64,000 nt of DNA, from NCBI RefSeq assembly GCF_031628175.1, contig NZ_JAVLVT010000010.1:186001-250000 (forward strand), given 5' to 3'. A model generated the notes under the pieces. It was given only the letters and a program-made list of their open reading frames with translations, searched no databases and was not told where the DNA came from. A program made the position numbers and the translations under genes. This DNA is from Lipingzhangella_A rawalii (GTDB taxonomy: Bacteria; Actinomycetota; Actinomycetes; Streptosporangiales; Streptosporangiaceae). The stretch's first letter is position 1. Every line of letters begins with the position of its first letter. Below are positions 51,128 through 61,144 of the stretch, piece by piece.

Positions 51128-53509
51128 ATGCGCCATATGCGACACCCTTGGGCGTGGATCTCGGGAGCGGCGGTCGTGGCAGCCCTGGCAGTGCTGGCCG
51201 CGGGCGTGGCCCTACCGGGTTTGGAGGAGGTCTCCTGGGCCGCCGGGGTCGGCTCCTTCGCCGTGGCCGTGGTCGCGCTGGTCGTGGCGCTGCTGTCGGG
51301 GCCGCGCGACCGCCCTCCCAGCACCGCGGTTCCGGGAGGGCGCGCCCCCGAGGCGCCAGCATGGGTTGATGACGATCCGATCCCTGTCACCCGGGTCGAT
51401 CCGCGCGCGCTTGGGGTACACGCGGCGCTTCCGACCACGCGCCGGGAGGGGTTGCCCTCGTATGTCCCCCGCGAGGTGGACAGTGAGCTGGACGCGGCCC
51501 TGGACGCCGCCGGCGACGGCTCTCAGTCGGCGCTGGTGTTGGTGACTGGACCCTCCACGGCGGGCAAATCCCGGTCCCTGGTTGAGGCGGTGCAACGCCG
51601 ACTGCCCGAACGGATACTGGTGCATCCCCCGGAGCATGCCGACTTGACCGGTCTGCCGGAGTGGCTGCACGCCCGGAAGGACCGGGCCCCGCAGGGATGG
51701 GTTTTGTGGCTGGACGATCTGGACCGTCGACTGGGTGCCGCAGGGCTGGACCCAGCGCTGGTGGATCGCCTTGCCCGAGCCAACGTGATCGTGGCGGCCA
51801 CGATCCGGCAGGACCGGTTGGAGCTGCTTCGGCCCGCTGCCACCGGGGATCCGGACACGCTCGGGACGCCGGTACTGCGGGGGCCCGCGCTGCGGGTGCA
51901 CCGCGATTGGAGTGCCGCGGAACGCGATCGTGCGCGCGACTCTGGCGACGACCGGTTGATGGCCGCCGCGGACGATCTCCGTTTCGGAGTGGCCGAGTAT
52001 CTCGCCGCTGGTCCCCGGCTTGAGGAAACCTGGCTGGCGGCGGCCGAGGGGAGTAACCCGCGGGGTTTCGCCGTGGTGGCTGCGGCGGTGGACCTGGAGC
52101 GTGTCGGTCTGTCCGCGCCGCTGACCCGAGACCAGATCCTGTCCGCCCACGAGGCGTACCTTCCCGGCCCGCCTCCGCTGCCGGAGCCGGTGGGCGCGGC
52201 GTGGTCGTGGGCCACCGAGGTGCGTAGCGGAACTGCTGGACTTTTGGTCCCCGCCGATCACGCGGGTACGACCTGGCGGGCCTTCGACTATCTCACCACC
52301 GACGCCCCGATCCCCGATGCCACGTGGCAGGCGGCACTCCACCTCGCCGAGGACATGGACCGTCTCGTCATCGGTGCGTCCGCCTACGTACACGACCGTG
52401 CCGATATCGCCGAACACGCCTGGCTCCCGATCGCGGCAACGGGAAACACGCGGGCCATGTTCAACCTCGGACACGTCTTCTACGCCCGGGGTGACTTCGA
52501 TGGAGCGGCGGAATGGTATGGCCGCGCCGCGGCCGCAGGCGAGAGCGAGGCCATGAACTGGCTGGGCCGGTTGGAAAGCGACCAGGGACACGAGGCTGAA
52601 GCGCAGCGCTGGTATCGGCGGGCTGCCGAGGAGGGCAACACCACCGGGATGGTCATTCTCGGCCTCCAGCTGATGGAGGACGGTGACCTTGACACCGCGG
52701 CGGCATGGTGGCGTCGTGCCGCAGCGGACGGGGACGGGGACACCGCGGCCATGCGCAACCTCGGGGTGTTCCTCCAGGGGAACGGCAGGCTCGACGAAGC
52801 CGAACAGTGGCTGCGCCGCTCCACTGCCGACGGCAGCCCGCGAAGCATGCTGTCTCTCGGTCTGCTGCTGGAGGAGCGCGACCGCAGCGAGGAAGCGGAG
52901 CACTGGCTGCGTCGCGCTGCCGAACTTGACGAGGCCGGCGCCATGACCGCGCTCGGCGTACATCTGCATGATCAAGGCGCAACGGACGAGGCGGAGGCAT
53001 GGCATCGCCGAGCCGCCGGGAATGGCGACGCTGTCGCCATGTTCAATCTCGGTGTCCTGCACAGCGCCCGGGGGGACACCGCCGGGGCGGCGGACTGGTG
53101 GGGCCGTGCGGCACAGCAGGGCTATGCCCCCGCCATGTTCAATCTGGGCCTGGCCTGCAAGGAGGCGAGGCAGTTCGCGGAGGCGGAGCATTGGGTCCTG
53201 CGGGTAGCTCTGGAGGGGGACACGAACGGCTGCGGCGGTCTTGGGGAGCTGCTGCACCAGCAGGGCGACACCGAGCAGGCGGCGTTCTGGTACCGGCGTG
53301 CGATCGAGGAGGGCAGCCTCCACGCGATGGTCAACCTCGGGGTCCTGCTTTCGGAACAGGGCAGGCCGGATGCGGCGGAGGCATGGTATCGGCGTGCCGC
53401 CGAGGCCGGCACCGCCCATGCCATGCGTAATCTGGCGGCGCTGTTGTATAAGCGGGGTGCGCGGGCAGAGGCCCGCCGGTGGTGGCGCCGTGCGAAGAAG
53501 GCATCCTGA
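51128..53509 (+). CDS. Membrane protein with P-loop domain and 11 Sel1/TPR-like repeats
   Basis: About 793 aa. Two membrane helices (about 8-65), a linker, then a P-loop module: Walker A VTGPSTAGKSRS (about 160) and a Walker-B-like WVLWLDDLDRR, with AATIRQDRLELL beyond it, a STAND/AAA-like arrangement. From about residue 438 to the end are 11 tandem 32-residue repeats of the form GxxxAMxNLGxxLxxxG....AExWxRRAA, i.e. Sel1/TPR-like helical repeats. The layout suggests a membrane-tethered sensor or scaffold where the repeats bind a partner and the P-loop switches state. The role is unknown; such proteins occur in actinobacterial regulatory and defence settings. The start ATG 51128 has a poor ribosome-binding site; GTG 51068 is possible. 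Confidence 0.7.
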   Translation: MRHMRHPWAWISGAAVVAALAVLAAGVALPGLEEVSWAAGVGSFAVAVVALVVALLSGPRDRPPSTAVPGGRAPEAPAWVDDDPIPVTRVDPRALGVHAALPTTRREGLPSYVPREVDSELDAALDAAGDGSQSALVLVTGPSTAGKSRSLVEAVQRRLPERILVHPPEHADLTGLPEWLHARKDRAPQGWVLWLDDLDRRLGAAGLDPALVDRLARANVIVAATIRQDRLELLRPAATGDPDTLGTPVLRGPALRVHRDWSAAERDRARDSGDDRLMAAADDLRFGVAEYLAAGPRLEETWLAAAEGSNPRGFAVVAAAVDLERVGLSAPLTRDQILSAHEAYLPGPPPLPEPVGAAWSWATEVRSGTAGLLVPADHAGTTWRAFDYLTTDAPIPDATWQAALHLAEDMDRLVIGASAYVHDRADIAEHAWLPIAATGNTRAMFNLGHVFYARGDFDGAAEWYGRAAAAGESEAMNWLGRLESDQGHEAEAQRWYRRAAEEGNTTGMVILGLQLMEDGDLDTAAAWWRRAAADGDGDTAAMRNLGVFLQGNGRLDEAEQWLRRSTADGSPRSMLSLGLLLEERDRSEEAEHWLRRAAELDEAGAMTALGVHLHDQGATDEAEAWHRRAAGNGDAVAMFNLGVLHSARGDTAGAADWWGRAAQQGYAPAMFNLGLACKEARQFAEAEHWVLRVALEGDTNGCGGLGELLHQQGDTEQAAFWYRRAIEEGSLHAMVNLGVLLSEQGRPDAAEAWYRRAAEAGTAHAMRNLAALLYKRGARAEARRWWRRAKKAS

Positions 53510-53927
53510 CAGAGTGGCGTCCAGGATCACGGGGTCACTCCCCTGGGTGCGGCACGTGTCGAGGACCTCGTGCAGGGGCCGCGGGGAGACCCCGGCGTCG
53601 GCGGCCCGGCGGTGCACGCAGCCGGCCGCGCGTAATCAGCGCAGCACCAGCACCGCCGGCCAGACGGGCTGTTGGCGCCCGCACGCGGGGTGCCGATCGT
53701 GCGATGGTGGGCGGCCCGACGGCGCGCGGAGTGCGCCCCCAGGCCGGGCGACGGTGAGCATGGCGACTCGGTGGCCAACGCATAGCCTCTGGGGATCGGA
53801 ACGCGATCGTGGCAGACCTGTTCCTGCCAGGGGCTTTGCGTGTGCGTCGGCCGCTTCCGCGATGTCGACTCCGCGCCGCTATGCCGTTTTTGCCCGACTC
53901 CCCGAAGCAAACGAGGTTGAGAACGCC
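53510..53927. other. Gene-free region
   Basis: No supported gene in 418 bases. The open frames have Arg/Pro-rich shadow composition. The base composition drops sharply toward AT near 53900, the edge of the next gene. Confidence 0.45.
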
Positions 53928-55157
53928 TCAATCCGGCCGCAACTCGAATACTTCGAACATCACGCCACTATAATCATCCGGACCAATGTCTCCATGCGGA
54001 GGCATGATATCGAGCGCACTATTTGGGGGCCAATGCTCCTCCGAGGGGTCTGTGGATCTGGTGGTGCTCCACTCGGAGGACCAGTCCATGACTTCTTGAC
54101 GGGTAAACCTCCCTTCCTGGTATCCAATTTCTGCGACAGCCATTCCAAGCGAGATATTCATATACCAAGAATTATCAACAATGACATAAGAGGGGGCCTC
54201 TTCTTCGTCAACAGAAATTGGAGTGTTTAGATAATCTTCAATCCCCCCAAATCGATTCGCCCACAAGAAATTCATGTTTCCTCCGATGGCTTCGTAGGCC
54301 AAATATGTTTTATCTTTTTCATGATGCCCAATTTCAACAAATGGATTGGGGATATCATGGTCAATATTCTCATACATATTTACTATGTTGATGTCTGGCG
54401 GGGTAGTTCCGCGCCATTTTTCATACACCTCGTCTGGATAATATCCCCCTTCATTGTCATTAATTAGCGCAAATCCAACTTCCTCGCTGGAAGGGCATTC
54501 CATAGGAACGAAAGAAAAGTCGCGACCATACTCGACATCTTGGTTATAATTGATTGACCTTGAAACTTCACATCCATCAGGGAAGTCCGGATCCCAAATA
54601 TCGTCTCCGTCTTCAAGTGAGCGCATGGCCAATTCGCCCTCATCAAAAGACCAGACAGCGTTGGTCGTCACACGATCAATCCTGTCGCTGGGGCTCTCCT
54701 CCGGCCACCACCAATGCTGTTTCTCCAGGACTTCCCCACTGTAGACATCCAGCAGCAGATAGTTCTCCCGTTTACCCAGTATCCCAAAATCATCATAAGT
54801 AACAGCCAGGCGTTGGAGCTCCATGGAAACTCCAGGCATCGTAGGAACATGGGAAACTTCTATTTCCTGATCAGGTAGGGTGAACCGCCACGATATGTCC
54901 ATGGTGTCTGGATTGATGCTGGCCACCGTGTCACCGTTGACAAAAACAACCCCAGCGCCCGTCGCCATACTCTGGTCGACATCACCACCAGCAATATTCT
55001 CTATATTCTCCATGACCGCATGATACCCATCATGTGACATCACATTCCGACCCGCCACCACCTCCTCAATAACCTCGTGAATATACTCAGGACTATATGA
55101 ACAATCAGACGAAACCAATGAAATAATTACCAATACTGCTATTGGCTTATTCAACAT
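53928..55157 (-). CDS. Exported PQQ-like propeller-family protein
   Basis: About 409 aa, close to its relatives at 40215 (407 aa) and 61145 (about 403 aa). The N-terminal hydrophobic LNKPIAVLVIISLVSSDCSY resembles a lipoprotein signal, but the residue before Cys is Asp, so lipidation is doubtful. Blade-like stretches: TMDISWRFTLPDQEIE, YSGEVLEKQHWWWPEE, SLEDGDDIWDPDFPDGC. A near-C-terminal MEWLSQKLD-like frame is a shadow only. AT-rich codon use unlike the high-GC neighbours. ATG 55157 with GGAAAG upstream was preferred to ATG 55187 or the longer frame to 55391. Confidence 0.6.
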   Translation of the reverse strand: MLNKPIAVLVIISLVSSDCSYSPEYIHEVIEEVVAGRNVMSHDGYHAVMENIENIAGGDVDQSMATGAGVVFVNGDTVASINPDTMDISWRFTLPDQEIEVSHVPTMPGVSMELQRLAVTYDDFGILGKRENYLLLDVYSGEVLEKQHWWWPEESPSDRIDRVTTNAVWSFDEGELAMRSLEDGDDIWDPDFPDGCEVSRSINYNQDVEYGRDFSFVPMECPSSEEVGFALINDNEGGYYPDEVYEKWRGTTPPDINIVNMYENIDHDIPNPFVEIGHHEKDKTYLAYEAIGGNMNFLWANRFGGIEDYLNTPISVDEEEAPSYVIVDNSWYMNISLGMAVAEIGYQEGRFTRQEVMDWSSEWSTTRSTDPSEEHWPPNSALDIMPPHGDIGPDDYSGVMFEVFELRPD

Positions 55158-55289
55158 TCGATATACTTTCCGACATTGAACAGACATCACAAATATCATA
55201 TTTTCGTGTGTGACATAGATAAATCCCTGGAAAGGGTAACTCCTATATCCAGCTGCGTGCCGAACTTCGCCTTCTGGGAACAAGCCCCG

Positions 55290-55919
55290 CCCCGCAGGCC
55301 TGCCGCCGCCAGGTATCGTTCGTCCTGGCCTGGTTCCGCGAGCAGCCCGCCATTGCTGGATACGGCGTCGCCTTTCCCGTCTCCCGTCCACCGCCTACCG
55401 CTACATGCACGACGGCATCGACGTCCTCATCGCCCAAGCGCCCGACTGAACCAATCCCTGCACCGCGCCCACCCCAGGGCCTGGTTCACCTGGAGCTGCA
55501 CGGCACGATCCGTGTCACCGACCGCTGCCCGCGAGAAGACCATCAGCATCCAGGGCAAACAGATCGACGCCTGGTACTCGGGCACGGCCCGCGGCTTCGG
55601 CGGCAACCTACGCCATGCCTCGCCCTCGGCGACTTGCCTGCGTGTGCACCCAGACTGCCGCTCTCCTGGCCGCCCCCGATTGCCACACACCGGTACCGAC
55701 ATCCTCCCCCCGTTCAAGCAAAACCCACCCACGGAACCGACCCCCAACCGACAACCGCACATTCAACCGCCTACACCGCGCGCTACACTCCCTAGCCAAA
55801 CGCCACATCGCCCTACCCAACGCTGGAAACCCCTGCAAGCATGCCAGCCCCAGCCACCTGGACGTCCTCATCGTTGCCTGCGGCGCACCCCCCACCTCGA
55901 ACTCGGCTGGATCACCTAA
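55290..55919 (+). pseudogene. Frameshifted IS5-type transposase relic
   Basis: Fragments of one transposase family lie in order but in different frames: SFVLAWFREQPAIAGYGVA, RVTDRCPREKTISIQGKQID, DAWYSGTARGFGGNLRHAS and QRWKPLQACQPQPPGRP. They match the consensus VLRWFRE, TDRCAEKTTSVKGEQIDLWY, SGKAHRFGGN and QRWRTLQ of the same group as the relic at 41508. At least two frameshifts separate them, so no functional product. A high-GC island between two AT-rich genes. Confidence 0.65.
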
Positions 55920-55938
55920 ACTCGCTGAGAAACTTTCA

Positions 55939-58392
55939 CTACTCTTCCTCTCTTCCATGGTCTCGATATTTTTGGTAATATCGAACAAATGAGTCCTCAC
56001 TGTCATCATCTATTTCATTTTCTTCGAAAATATCATTGTACACGTTTATTCTATCCTCTAGCCTGGCATCTGCCTCATATGAACCCAAAACTGTGGGGTC
56101 AACTCTATCTTCATCTAGCTGTTGTTCGTAAATGGAATCCACCGCATCTGAGATTTCTGACTTGTCTTCAGATATATCAGGTATATCTATTTGATCATGC
56201 CATTCCTGGGATTCGACAAAATTTACAAATTGATCTTCGGTTGCTATGCTAGCTGTTGATATAACTGCGCCCCCTCCTGCCGCCATCATAGGACCAATAA
56301 CTGGAACTGCACCAAAGCCAACAGAAGCTGCTATACCTGCACCTGCATATCCACCTCTCCATTTTTGGAGTGCTTCTGCCGCGTATTCTTCTTCGTCGAC
56401 CTCCCTTTCTTCCATTTCGTTGATAAATGCTTCTTGTATTATCCTTTGCATCCTTCCCGCTCGTTCGCCTGCCTCGCGAACTTCTGATCTATCTTCAGCA
56501 TTCGACGCCTCGTAAAATAGGGAAATCTCCTTTTCCGCGCCTCCCGAGAAGATGTTCTGAGATATTTCTTCATTCGCCATGAACACCTGGAGAAAATCCG
56601 TCATATCATCGGAATTTACTCGTAAAGCATCTCCTTGTCGAGTACTCGAATCACCTTCTATTTCTTCAGATTCGTGATACCCTCCATGAGAAACATCCTC
56701 TATATAAGTGAAGAATATTCCTGATATATCACCGGCAATCTCGGGATTATACTCAGCAAACCCTCTTCCAGAATTATCTCCCTCCGTGTTCATACGAAGT
56801 ATCCCCCCTAGTCCCGAATCTGAGAGATCACTAAGGTATTCTATGATCGATTCTGATGCCTCACGGGCACGTGTTCGGTCACTACCACTCTCACTATGCG
56901 CTGATTCCTGGATCCAGTTGGTGAGACCTGATACTGCGCCTTCATTATCCGAATTCCAGTCATATCCCCAAAGCCCTTCTAAAATTCTTTCGGGATCATT
57001 ATAGTTAGGATGACTGTATGGACCATTTCCCGTGATTACTGAATGATTTGCCTCTTCATTTCTCGTAGCCACATCGAGAATACTGGCAATGTTGTCTTCA
57101 TTTGTGTTTTCTCTGTCTGGCCACGCATCTCCCCAGATATCGAAATTGTCGTCACGACGCATATATTCACCCAGAACTGATGTTAGGTTGATCGAGAACT
57201 CAGTTCCCCCCGCTCTATCCACATCGGAATATGACATTAATTGGCCAAAACTATTTACGTCACGTCTCCAAAAATCAGGGAGATAGTACTCTGATCTTTC
57301 TTCCGCTCCATCTCGTGGATAATCTCCATCCAAGGGACCCAATGCGATATTCTGAATATCTTCGGGAAGATATTCGAAACCACCGCCATTATGCTCGTCA
57401 GAAAGAAGAAGTAATCCGTTAGAAAATGGAGATAGAGCATCACTCCCCAATGAACCATTGGCAATTAAATATTCAGAAAGAGAAATTGTCGGATATTCTT
57501 CCCTAGAAATTTCATCGAGGCGACCAAAGAAATCTTCTAGATATCTGATATCCTTGTTATTACTACTATAGGTGCCTCGGTGAGAACTTCCAATAGCCGC
57601 AAGTACAGCAATTCCCTCCCAGAAGTCACTGTCGGGTTCAGCACCGTCATCACCCAAGTACTCGTCCAGCTGGTCGGCGTGCTCGACTGGATCCACAGAG
57701 TCCAGGTCTATGTCAGGTACAGGAGCTTCGTCGAAACCGAGGACATTGAATGCAGCCCAGCGCAGAGGACCTTCCACTCCTGTGAGCTCCTGAAAGTTCG
57801 AATAGCTCATCCCTTCACGAAGAAGATCCCCATAGTCGTCGGCAGCATTCTCAAATTCGGAGACGTTGCGATAATTCTCCAGCCAACGATCCCTTTTCTG
57901 GTCTCCAAGATGATCGATAGCAGAAAATAACTCCTCCGTCGACATCAGTTCATATTGTGCCTCTTGTTCCCCTGCCAGAACATTGCTGGTCGACTTTATT
58001 ACCGAATTAACATTATCCTCCCATTCATCAATGATTCTTCGCCGTTCTGTTTTAAATGACTCAACCGCATCTGCCCATTTTTTGGTCACTCCGTAGCAGT
58101 AGATGAGACTCGCAGCCGCATCCATCCATTTCTGTTCTGTGATCGCGCCGCGATCCTGAATCGGAAATCGTATTGGATCGGTGAAGTTGCTGGCTGAAGC
58201 GTTGAAGGCCTCAATCGTTGTGGACGCCTCACCTAGGATTTCCAGAGCAAGGTTGAACATCTCGTCAGCGTTTTCGCGCAGGGCGGCTTCATCCGAGTCA
58301 GTGTCATCGACTTCCAAGGTAAGATGAGACGCACCTAGCTCACCAACAACTTTTAGATTGGCGTTGTAGAGCTTCTCTTCGTATTCATCCAC
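55939..58392 (-). CDS. Large AT-rich protein, possible secreted effector or scaffold
   Basis: 817 aa. The N-terminal 150 residues are helical with heptad-like stretches (NADEMFNLALEILGEASTTI, WMDAAASLIYCYGV). The middle contains AVLAAIGSSHRGTYSSNNKD and SNGLLLLSDEHNGGGFEYLP, patterns seen in uncharacterised actinobacterial proteins linked to type VII-like small partners (DUF6571-like; low certainty). A hydrophobic glycine-rich segment, GIAASVGFGAVPVIGPMMAA, lies near residue 690, followed by an acidic tail. No known toxin motif seen. It follows the 107-aa gene by 42 bases on the same strand. Strongly AT-rich, so probably acquired. Confidence 0.55.
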   Translation of the reverse strand: MDEYEEKLYNANLKVVGELGASHLTLEVDDTDSDEAALRENADEMFNLALEILGEASTTIEAFNASASNFTDPIRFPIQDRGAITEQKWMDAAASLIYCYGVTKKWADAVESFKTERRRIIDEWEDNVNSVIKSTSNVLAGEQEAQYELMSTEELFSAIDHLGDQKRDRWLENYRNVSEFENAADDYGDLLREGMSYSNFQELTGVEGPLRWAAFNVLGFDEAPVPDIDLDSVDPVEHADQLDEYLGDDGAEPDSDFWEGIAVLAAIGSSHRGTYSSNNKDIRYLEDFFGRLDEISREEYPTISLSEYLIANGSLGSDALSPFSNGLLLLSDEHNGGGFEYLPEDIQNIALGPLDGDYPRDGAEERSEYYLPDFWRRDVNSFGQLMSYSDVDRAGGTEFSINLTSVLGEYMRRDDNFDIWGDAWPDRENTNEDNIASILDVATRNEEANHSVITGNGPYSHPNYNDPERILEGLWGYDWNSDNEGAVSGLTNWIQESAHSESGSDRTRAREASESIIEYLSDLSDSGLGGILRMNTEGDNSGRGFAEYNPEIAGDISGIFFTYIEDVSHGGYHESEEIEGDSSTRQGDALRVNSDDMTDFLQVFMANEEISQNIFSGGAEKEISLFYEASNAEDRSEVREAGERAGRMQRIIQEAFINEMEEREVDEEEYAAEALQKWRGGYAGAGIAASVGFGAVPVIGPMMAAGGGAVISTASIATEDQFVNFVESQEWHDQIDIPDISEDKSEISDAVDSIYEQQLDEDRVDPTVLGSYEADARLEDRINVYNDIFEENEIDDDSEDSFVRYYQKYRDHGREEE

Positions 58393-58434
58393 AGAATCTC
58401 CTATTAATTTAAATATAAATCATAGCCACATCCA

Positions 58435-58758
58435 CTATCTCTGATTATTGACCCCTTGATACTCCTCCGCTGAGGAGTCATCCGCCAGGGTTAGCTCAAC
58501 AACTCCATTTCTAATATTGTCAACCAAATTTTGACTTTCTGTTTCGACTGTAGTGACATAGCTCATGTATTCTCCTTCGAACATGTGATATCCAAAGTTC
58601 ACGGGAGCTGACATTACTCCCTTAGTGGCAGATCTAACTCCCTCCATGATGTCCTCAAATCTCGTTTTCAGATTGCTCATCGACTCCAGGTGACCGATCA
58701 CCTGTTCTGTATCCTCCCACGCTTCTGCTCGATTTCCGCCATACCCTTCCTCACTCAT
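58435..58758 (-). CDS. Small helical protein, WXG100/EspC-like partner candidate
   Basis: 107 aa, predicted almost wholly helical, with EAWEDTEQVIGHLESMSNLK, FEDIMEGVRSATKGVM and TTVETESQNLVDNIRNGVVE. The size and two-helix pattern resemble type VII secretion small proteins (WXG100 or EspC group), though no clean WxG is visible; APVNFGYHMFEG sits where the turn would be. Directly upstream of the 817-aa gene, as small chaperone-like partners usually are. Function inferred from size and neighbour only. Confidence 0.5.
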   Translation of the reverse strand: MSEEGYGGNRAEAWEDTEQVIGHLESMSNLKTRFEDIMEGVRSATKGVMSAPVNFGYHMFEGEYMSYVTTVETESQNLVDNIRNGVVELTLADDSSAEEYQGVNNQR

Positions 58759-59232
58759 AGCTCATCCCCTTAACCTGAGTTCAGTCTTAGAAACCGCCAG
58801 GAGGATAGCAGTCCACACGTCTACCGTGAGAACGGGGAGCCATGAAACGTGATGTGAGGATATCCACCCCGCATTTGTTGATCTTGCGGTATGCGATTGT
58901 AGAGTCCGCTCCACCAACCCCTCACTGAACGATCGGTTGGATCATGCTGGGAGTGGTATCGGTAGTTCCGAGGGGATTCACTGCGGTCAGCGATGACTTC
59001 GAGAGCCGTACCCACCACCTCGGAACATGGGTCCTTCACTTGGAGAGACCTGTTCGAAAGCTTCGATCACGCTCGCACCATGCGTGTCTGGCCCTCGCCT
59101 TGCCCGTATCACTCGATCCCCTGCCAATGTGTGGTCTCGGGACTTCCTTAAGTGATCGTTCTCAGGACACGGTTGACTGTTGCGCGCCATGCTTGTCCCT
59201 GGAGAGGTCGTGTCTGGGGATGTGGGGCGGGC
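58759..59232. other. Gene-free region
   Basis: No supported gene. It probably holds the promoter for the 107-aa/817-aa pair near 58800. Confidence 0.4.
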
Positions 59233-59613
59233 ATGGATCAGCAGACCGTGGCGGAATACCGCTACCGGGCGGTGTGTGAGGTTCTGGGTGGATCGACGAT
59301 CGGAAGGTTGCAGCGCGACGGGACCTCGCGCCAATCGCTGCCCGCCGGATCCCTGCGCGCCCAACGCAAGGTCCACGCCAGCGGCCGGATCTCGGTCGCC
59401 AACCAGTACATCAAGCTCGGTCCCCGCCACCGCGGCACGCTGGTCACCGTCGTCGTCGAGGACACCCACCTACGGGTCCTGCACGGGGAAGAAGAGATCG
59501 CCGTGCGCCCCCGCAAGAACCCCACCCCCGTCACACGCCTCTACGTCAAAGGCATGGGAACCCAGGAAAAACGTCAAGCATCACCCGTCGACAAACCGTC
59601 AAGGTTCTCCTGA
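59233..59613 (+). pseudogene. Internally deleted IS481-type transposase
   Basis: A 126-aa open frame. It begins MDQQTVAEYRYRAVCEVLGG with GTSRQS, the N-terminal HTH of IS481 transposases, then jumps directly to the C-terminal part: RKVHASGRISVANQYIKLG, TLVTVVVEDTHLRVLHGEE and PVTRLYVKG. The about 200-residue DDE core between them is missing, yet the frame stayed open. It cannot transpose, but a DNA-binding domain may remain. Confidence 0.65.
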
Positions 59614-59652
59614 GACCACATACCCGCACAGATGCGGATTTGGAGACCTGGA

Positions 59653-61068
59653 GTACTCCAGTTGTAGATCCGGTTTGTCGTGGTTCTCGGGCGGCCTGTC
59701 TGCGGTAATGGCACTGGCGGGCGATGGCTTGATGCGGGCGTCTGAACCGTAACCAGCCCAGCACGTGCTCGGTATCGGTCTCTTGGGCGAACACAGCGTT
59801 GAGCAGATGGACGATCTCATTGCAGGTCAACGCGATCAAAGCATTCGAAGGCGGGTTCTGTCTGCGGCCCTCGGCGGCCATGGCCGCCACAAACGCATAG
59901 GCCAGCATCGAAAACAGGCTCCACCGCTGCCAGGAAGTCCATGTCCTGACCTGGTGCTCATCCAACTCGGCCAAGTCCTTGCCTTGCTGGAAGCCTTCCT
60001 CGACCGCCCACCGGCGCCCGGCAACAGCCACCAAACGTTGAAGAGGCACCGCCTGGGATGCGTAACACCGATAGAAGGCCAGCTCACCGCTGGTGCGGTT
60101 GCGGCGTATCAACACCCACCGCCCCCTCGGGACCGGGCTCGGCCTCGATGAGGGCCCACTCGAAGAAGCGCTGGCCTTTGGCCCCGCTACCGCCCGAACG
60201 CTTCTGCCACGCCTGGTGAGGCAGGGGCTCCGCCAGCTCACCGACAGTGACCGACCGGCGGGATAGCAGGATACGCTCGGTGTGCGGCACGGTCATCACG
60301 TAACCGACCCGCTGTTGCTCCAGGGCCTGGCGCAGAGGGAAATTTTGGCCGTAGACCTCATCAGGGGTCACCCCCGTCGCTGGGGTACCGTTGGCCTCGG
60401 CGGCGGTGATCATCGGCTGGGTGCGTTCGGGTTTGGTTGCGACGTCCACGTGGTCGGGGCCCCGGCCGCGTGGAGGCGCTGGGGCTCCTCGGTCCAGGCC
60501 CGGGGCAGGTCGAGGCGGTGGTCGATCAGGGCGTGGCCGGCGCCGGTGGCGTAGGCGAGGTAGACCGCGACCAGAGCGTTCTCGATGCGGCCGGCGGTTC
60601 CGGTGTACTGGCGTTGGACACCGACGGTTGTGGTGTCCTTCTTCAGGTCGCCGGTTCGTCCACGACCAGGACCGCATCCTGTTCTCCCAGGTAGGTGCGG
60701 GCGTAGGTGTGTAGGTCGACGATCAGGTCTTCTTCGTCCACCCTGGCGCGTGCCAGCAGGTGTTGGAAGCGGTAGGGGCTGGTGTGACCGGCGTGTCCGG
60801 CCAGGGTCCAGCAGTTCTTACGCGCCAGCGGGGCGGGCCAGCCTGGGGGAGATCGTGTGGATCAGGTCGTTCAGCCGGTGTGGCCAGCGTCGGGCCGCTA
60901 CGCTGAGTTCAGCGGCCACCGCCGGGGTCTTCGTTGTCTTCACAACCACCGATGATCACGCGGTGGCCGTCTGCGTGTCCGGTGAACCCCTAGATCAGCG
61001 GCTTGCCGTGCTGCCATCTCAGACAAACGGCTCCAGATCAGAGCAAACCAGATCTACAACTGGAATAC
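59653..61068 (-). mobile_element. IS701-type insertion sequence relic with both terminal inverted repeats
   Basis: Ends 59653-59677 and 61044-61068 are inverted repeats of 25 bases with two mismatches (GTACTCCAGTTGTAGATCCG versus GTATTCCAGTTGTAGATCTG). Between them, on the minus strand, lies a frameshifted IS701 transposase: RQYTGTAGRIENALVAVYLA and EVYGQNFPLRQALEQQRVGY in early frames, then WAVEEGFQQGKDLAELDEHQ and RTWTSWQRWSLFSMLAYAFV in another. At least three frameshifts. The element is 1416 bp, a full-length but dead copy. It separates the IS481 relic from the next propeller-family gene. Confidence 0.75.
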
Positions 61069-61144
61069 TACGCCACTGCCTTTCATGCAGTCCGAGCGCT
61101 CCACTTCTTCAGACTACGTTCTACATAATCCTCCATAAATGGAT

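Noticed and set aside
51212..53617. 801-codon minus-strand frame opposite the Sel1-repeat protein
   Set aside because: Antisense reading of the 96-bp tandem repeats; no start signal and no domain.
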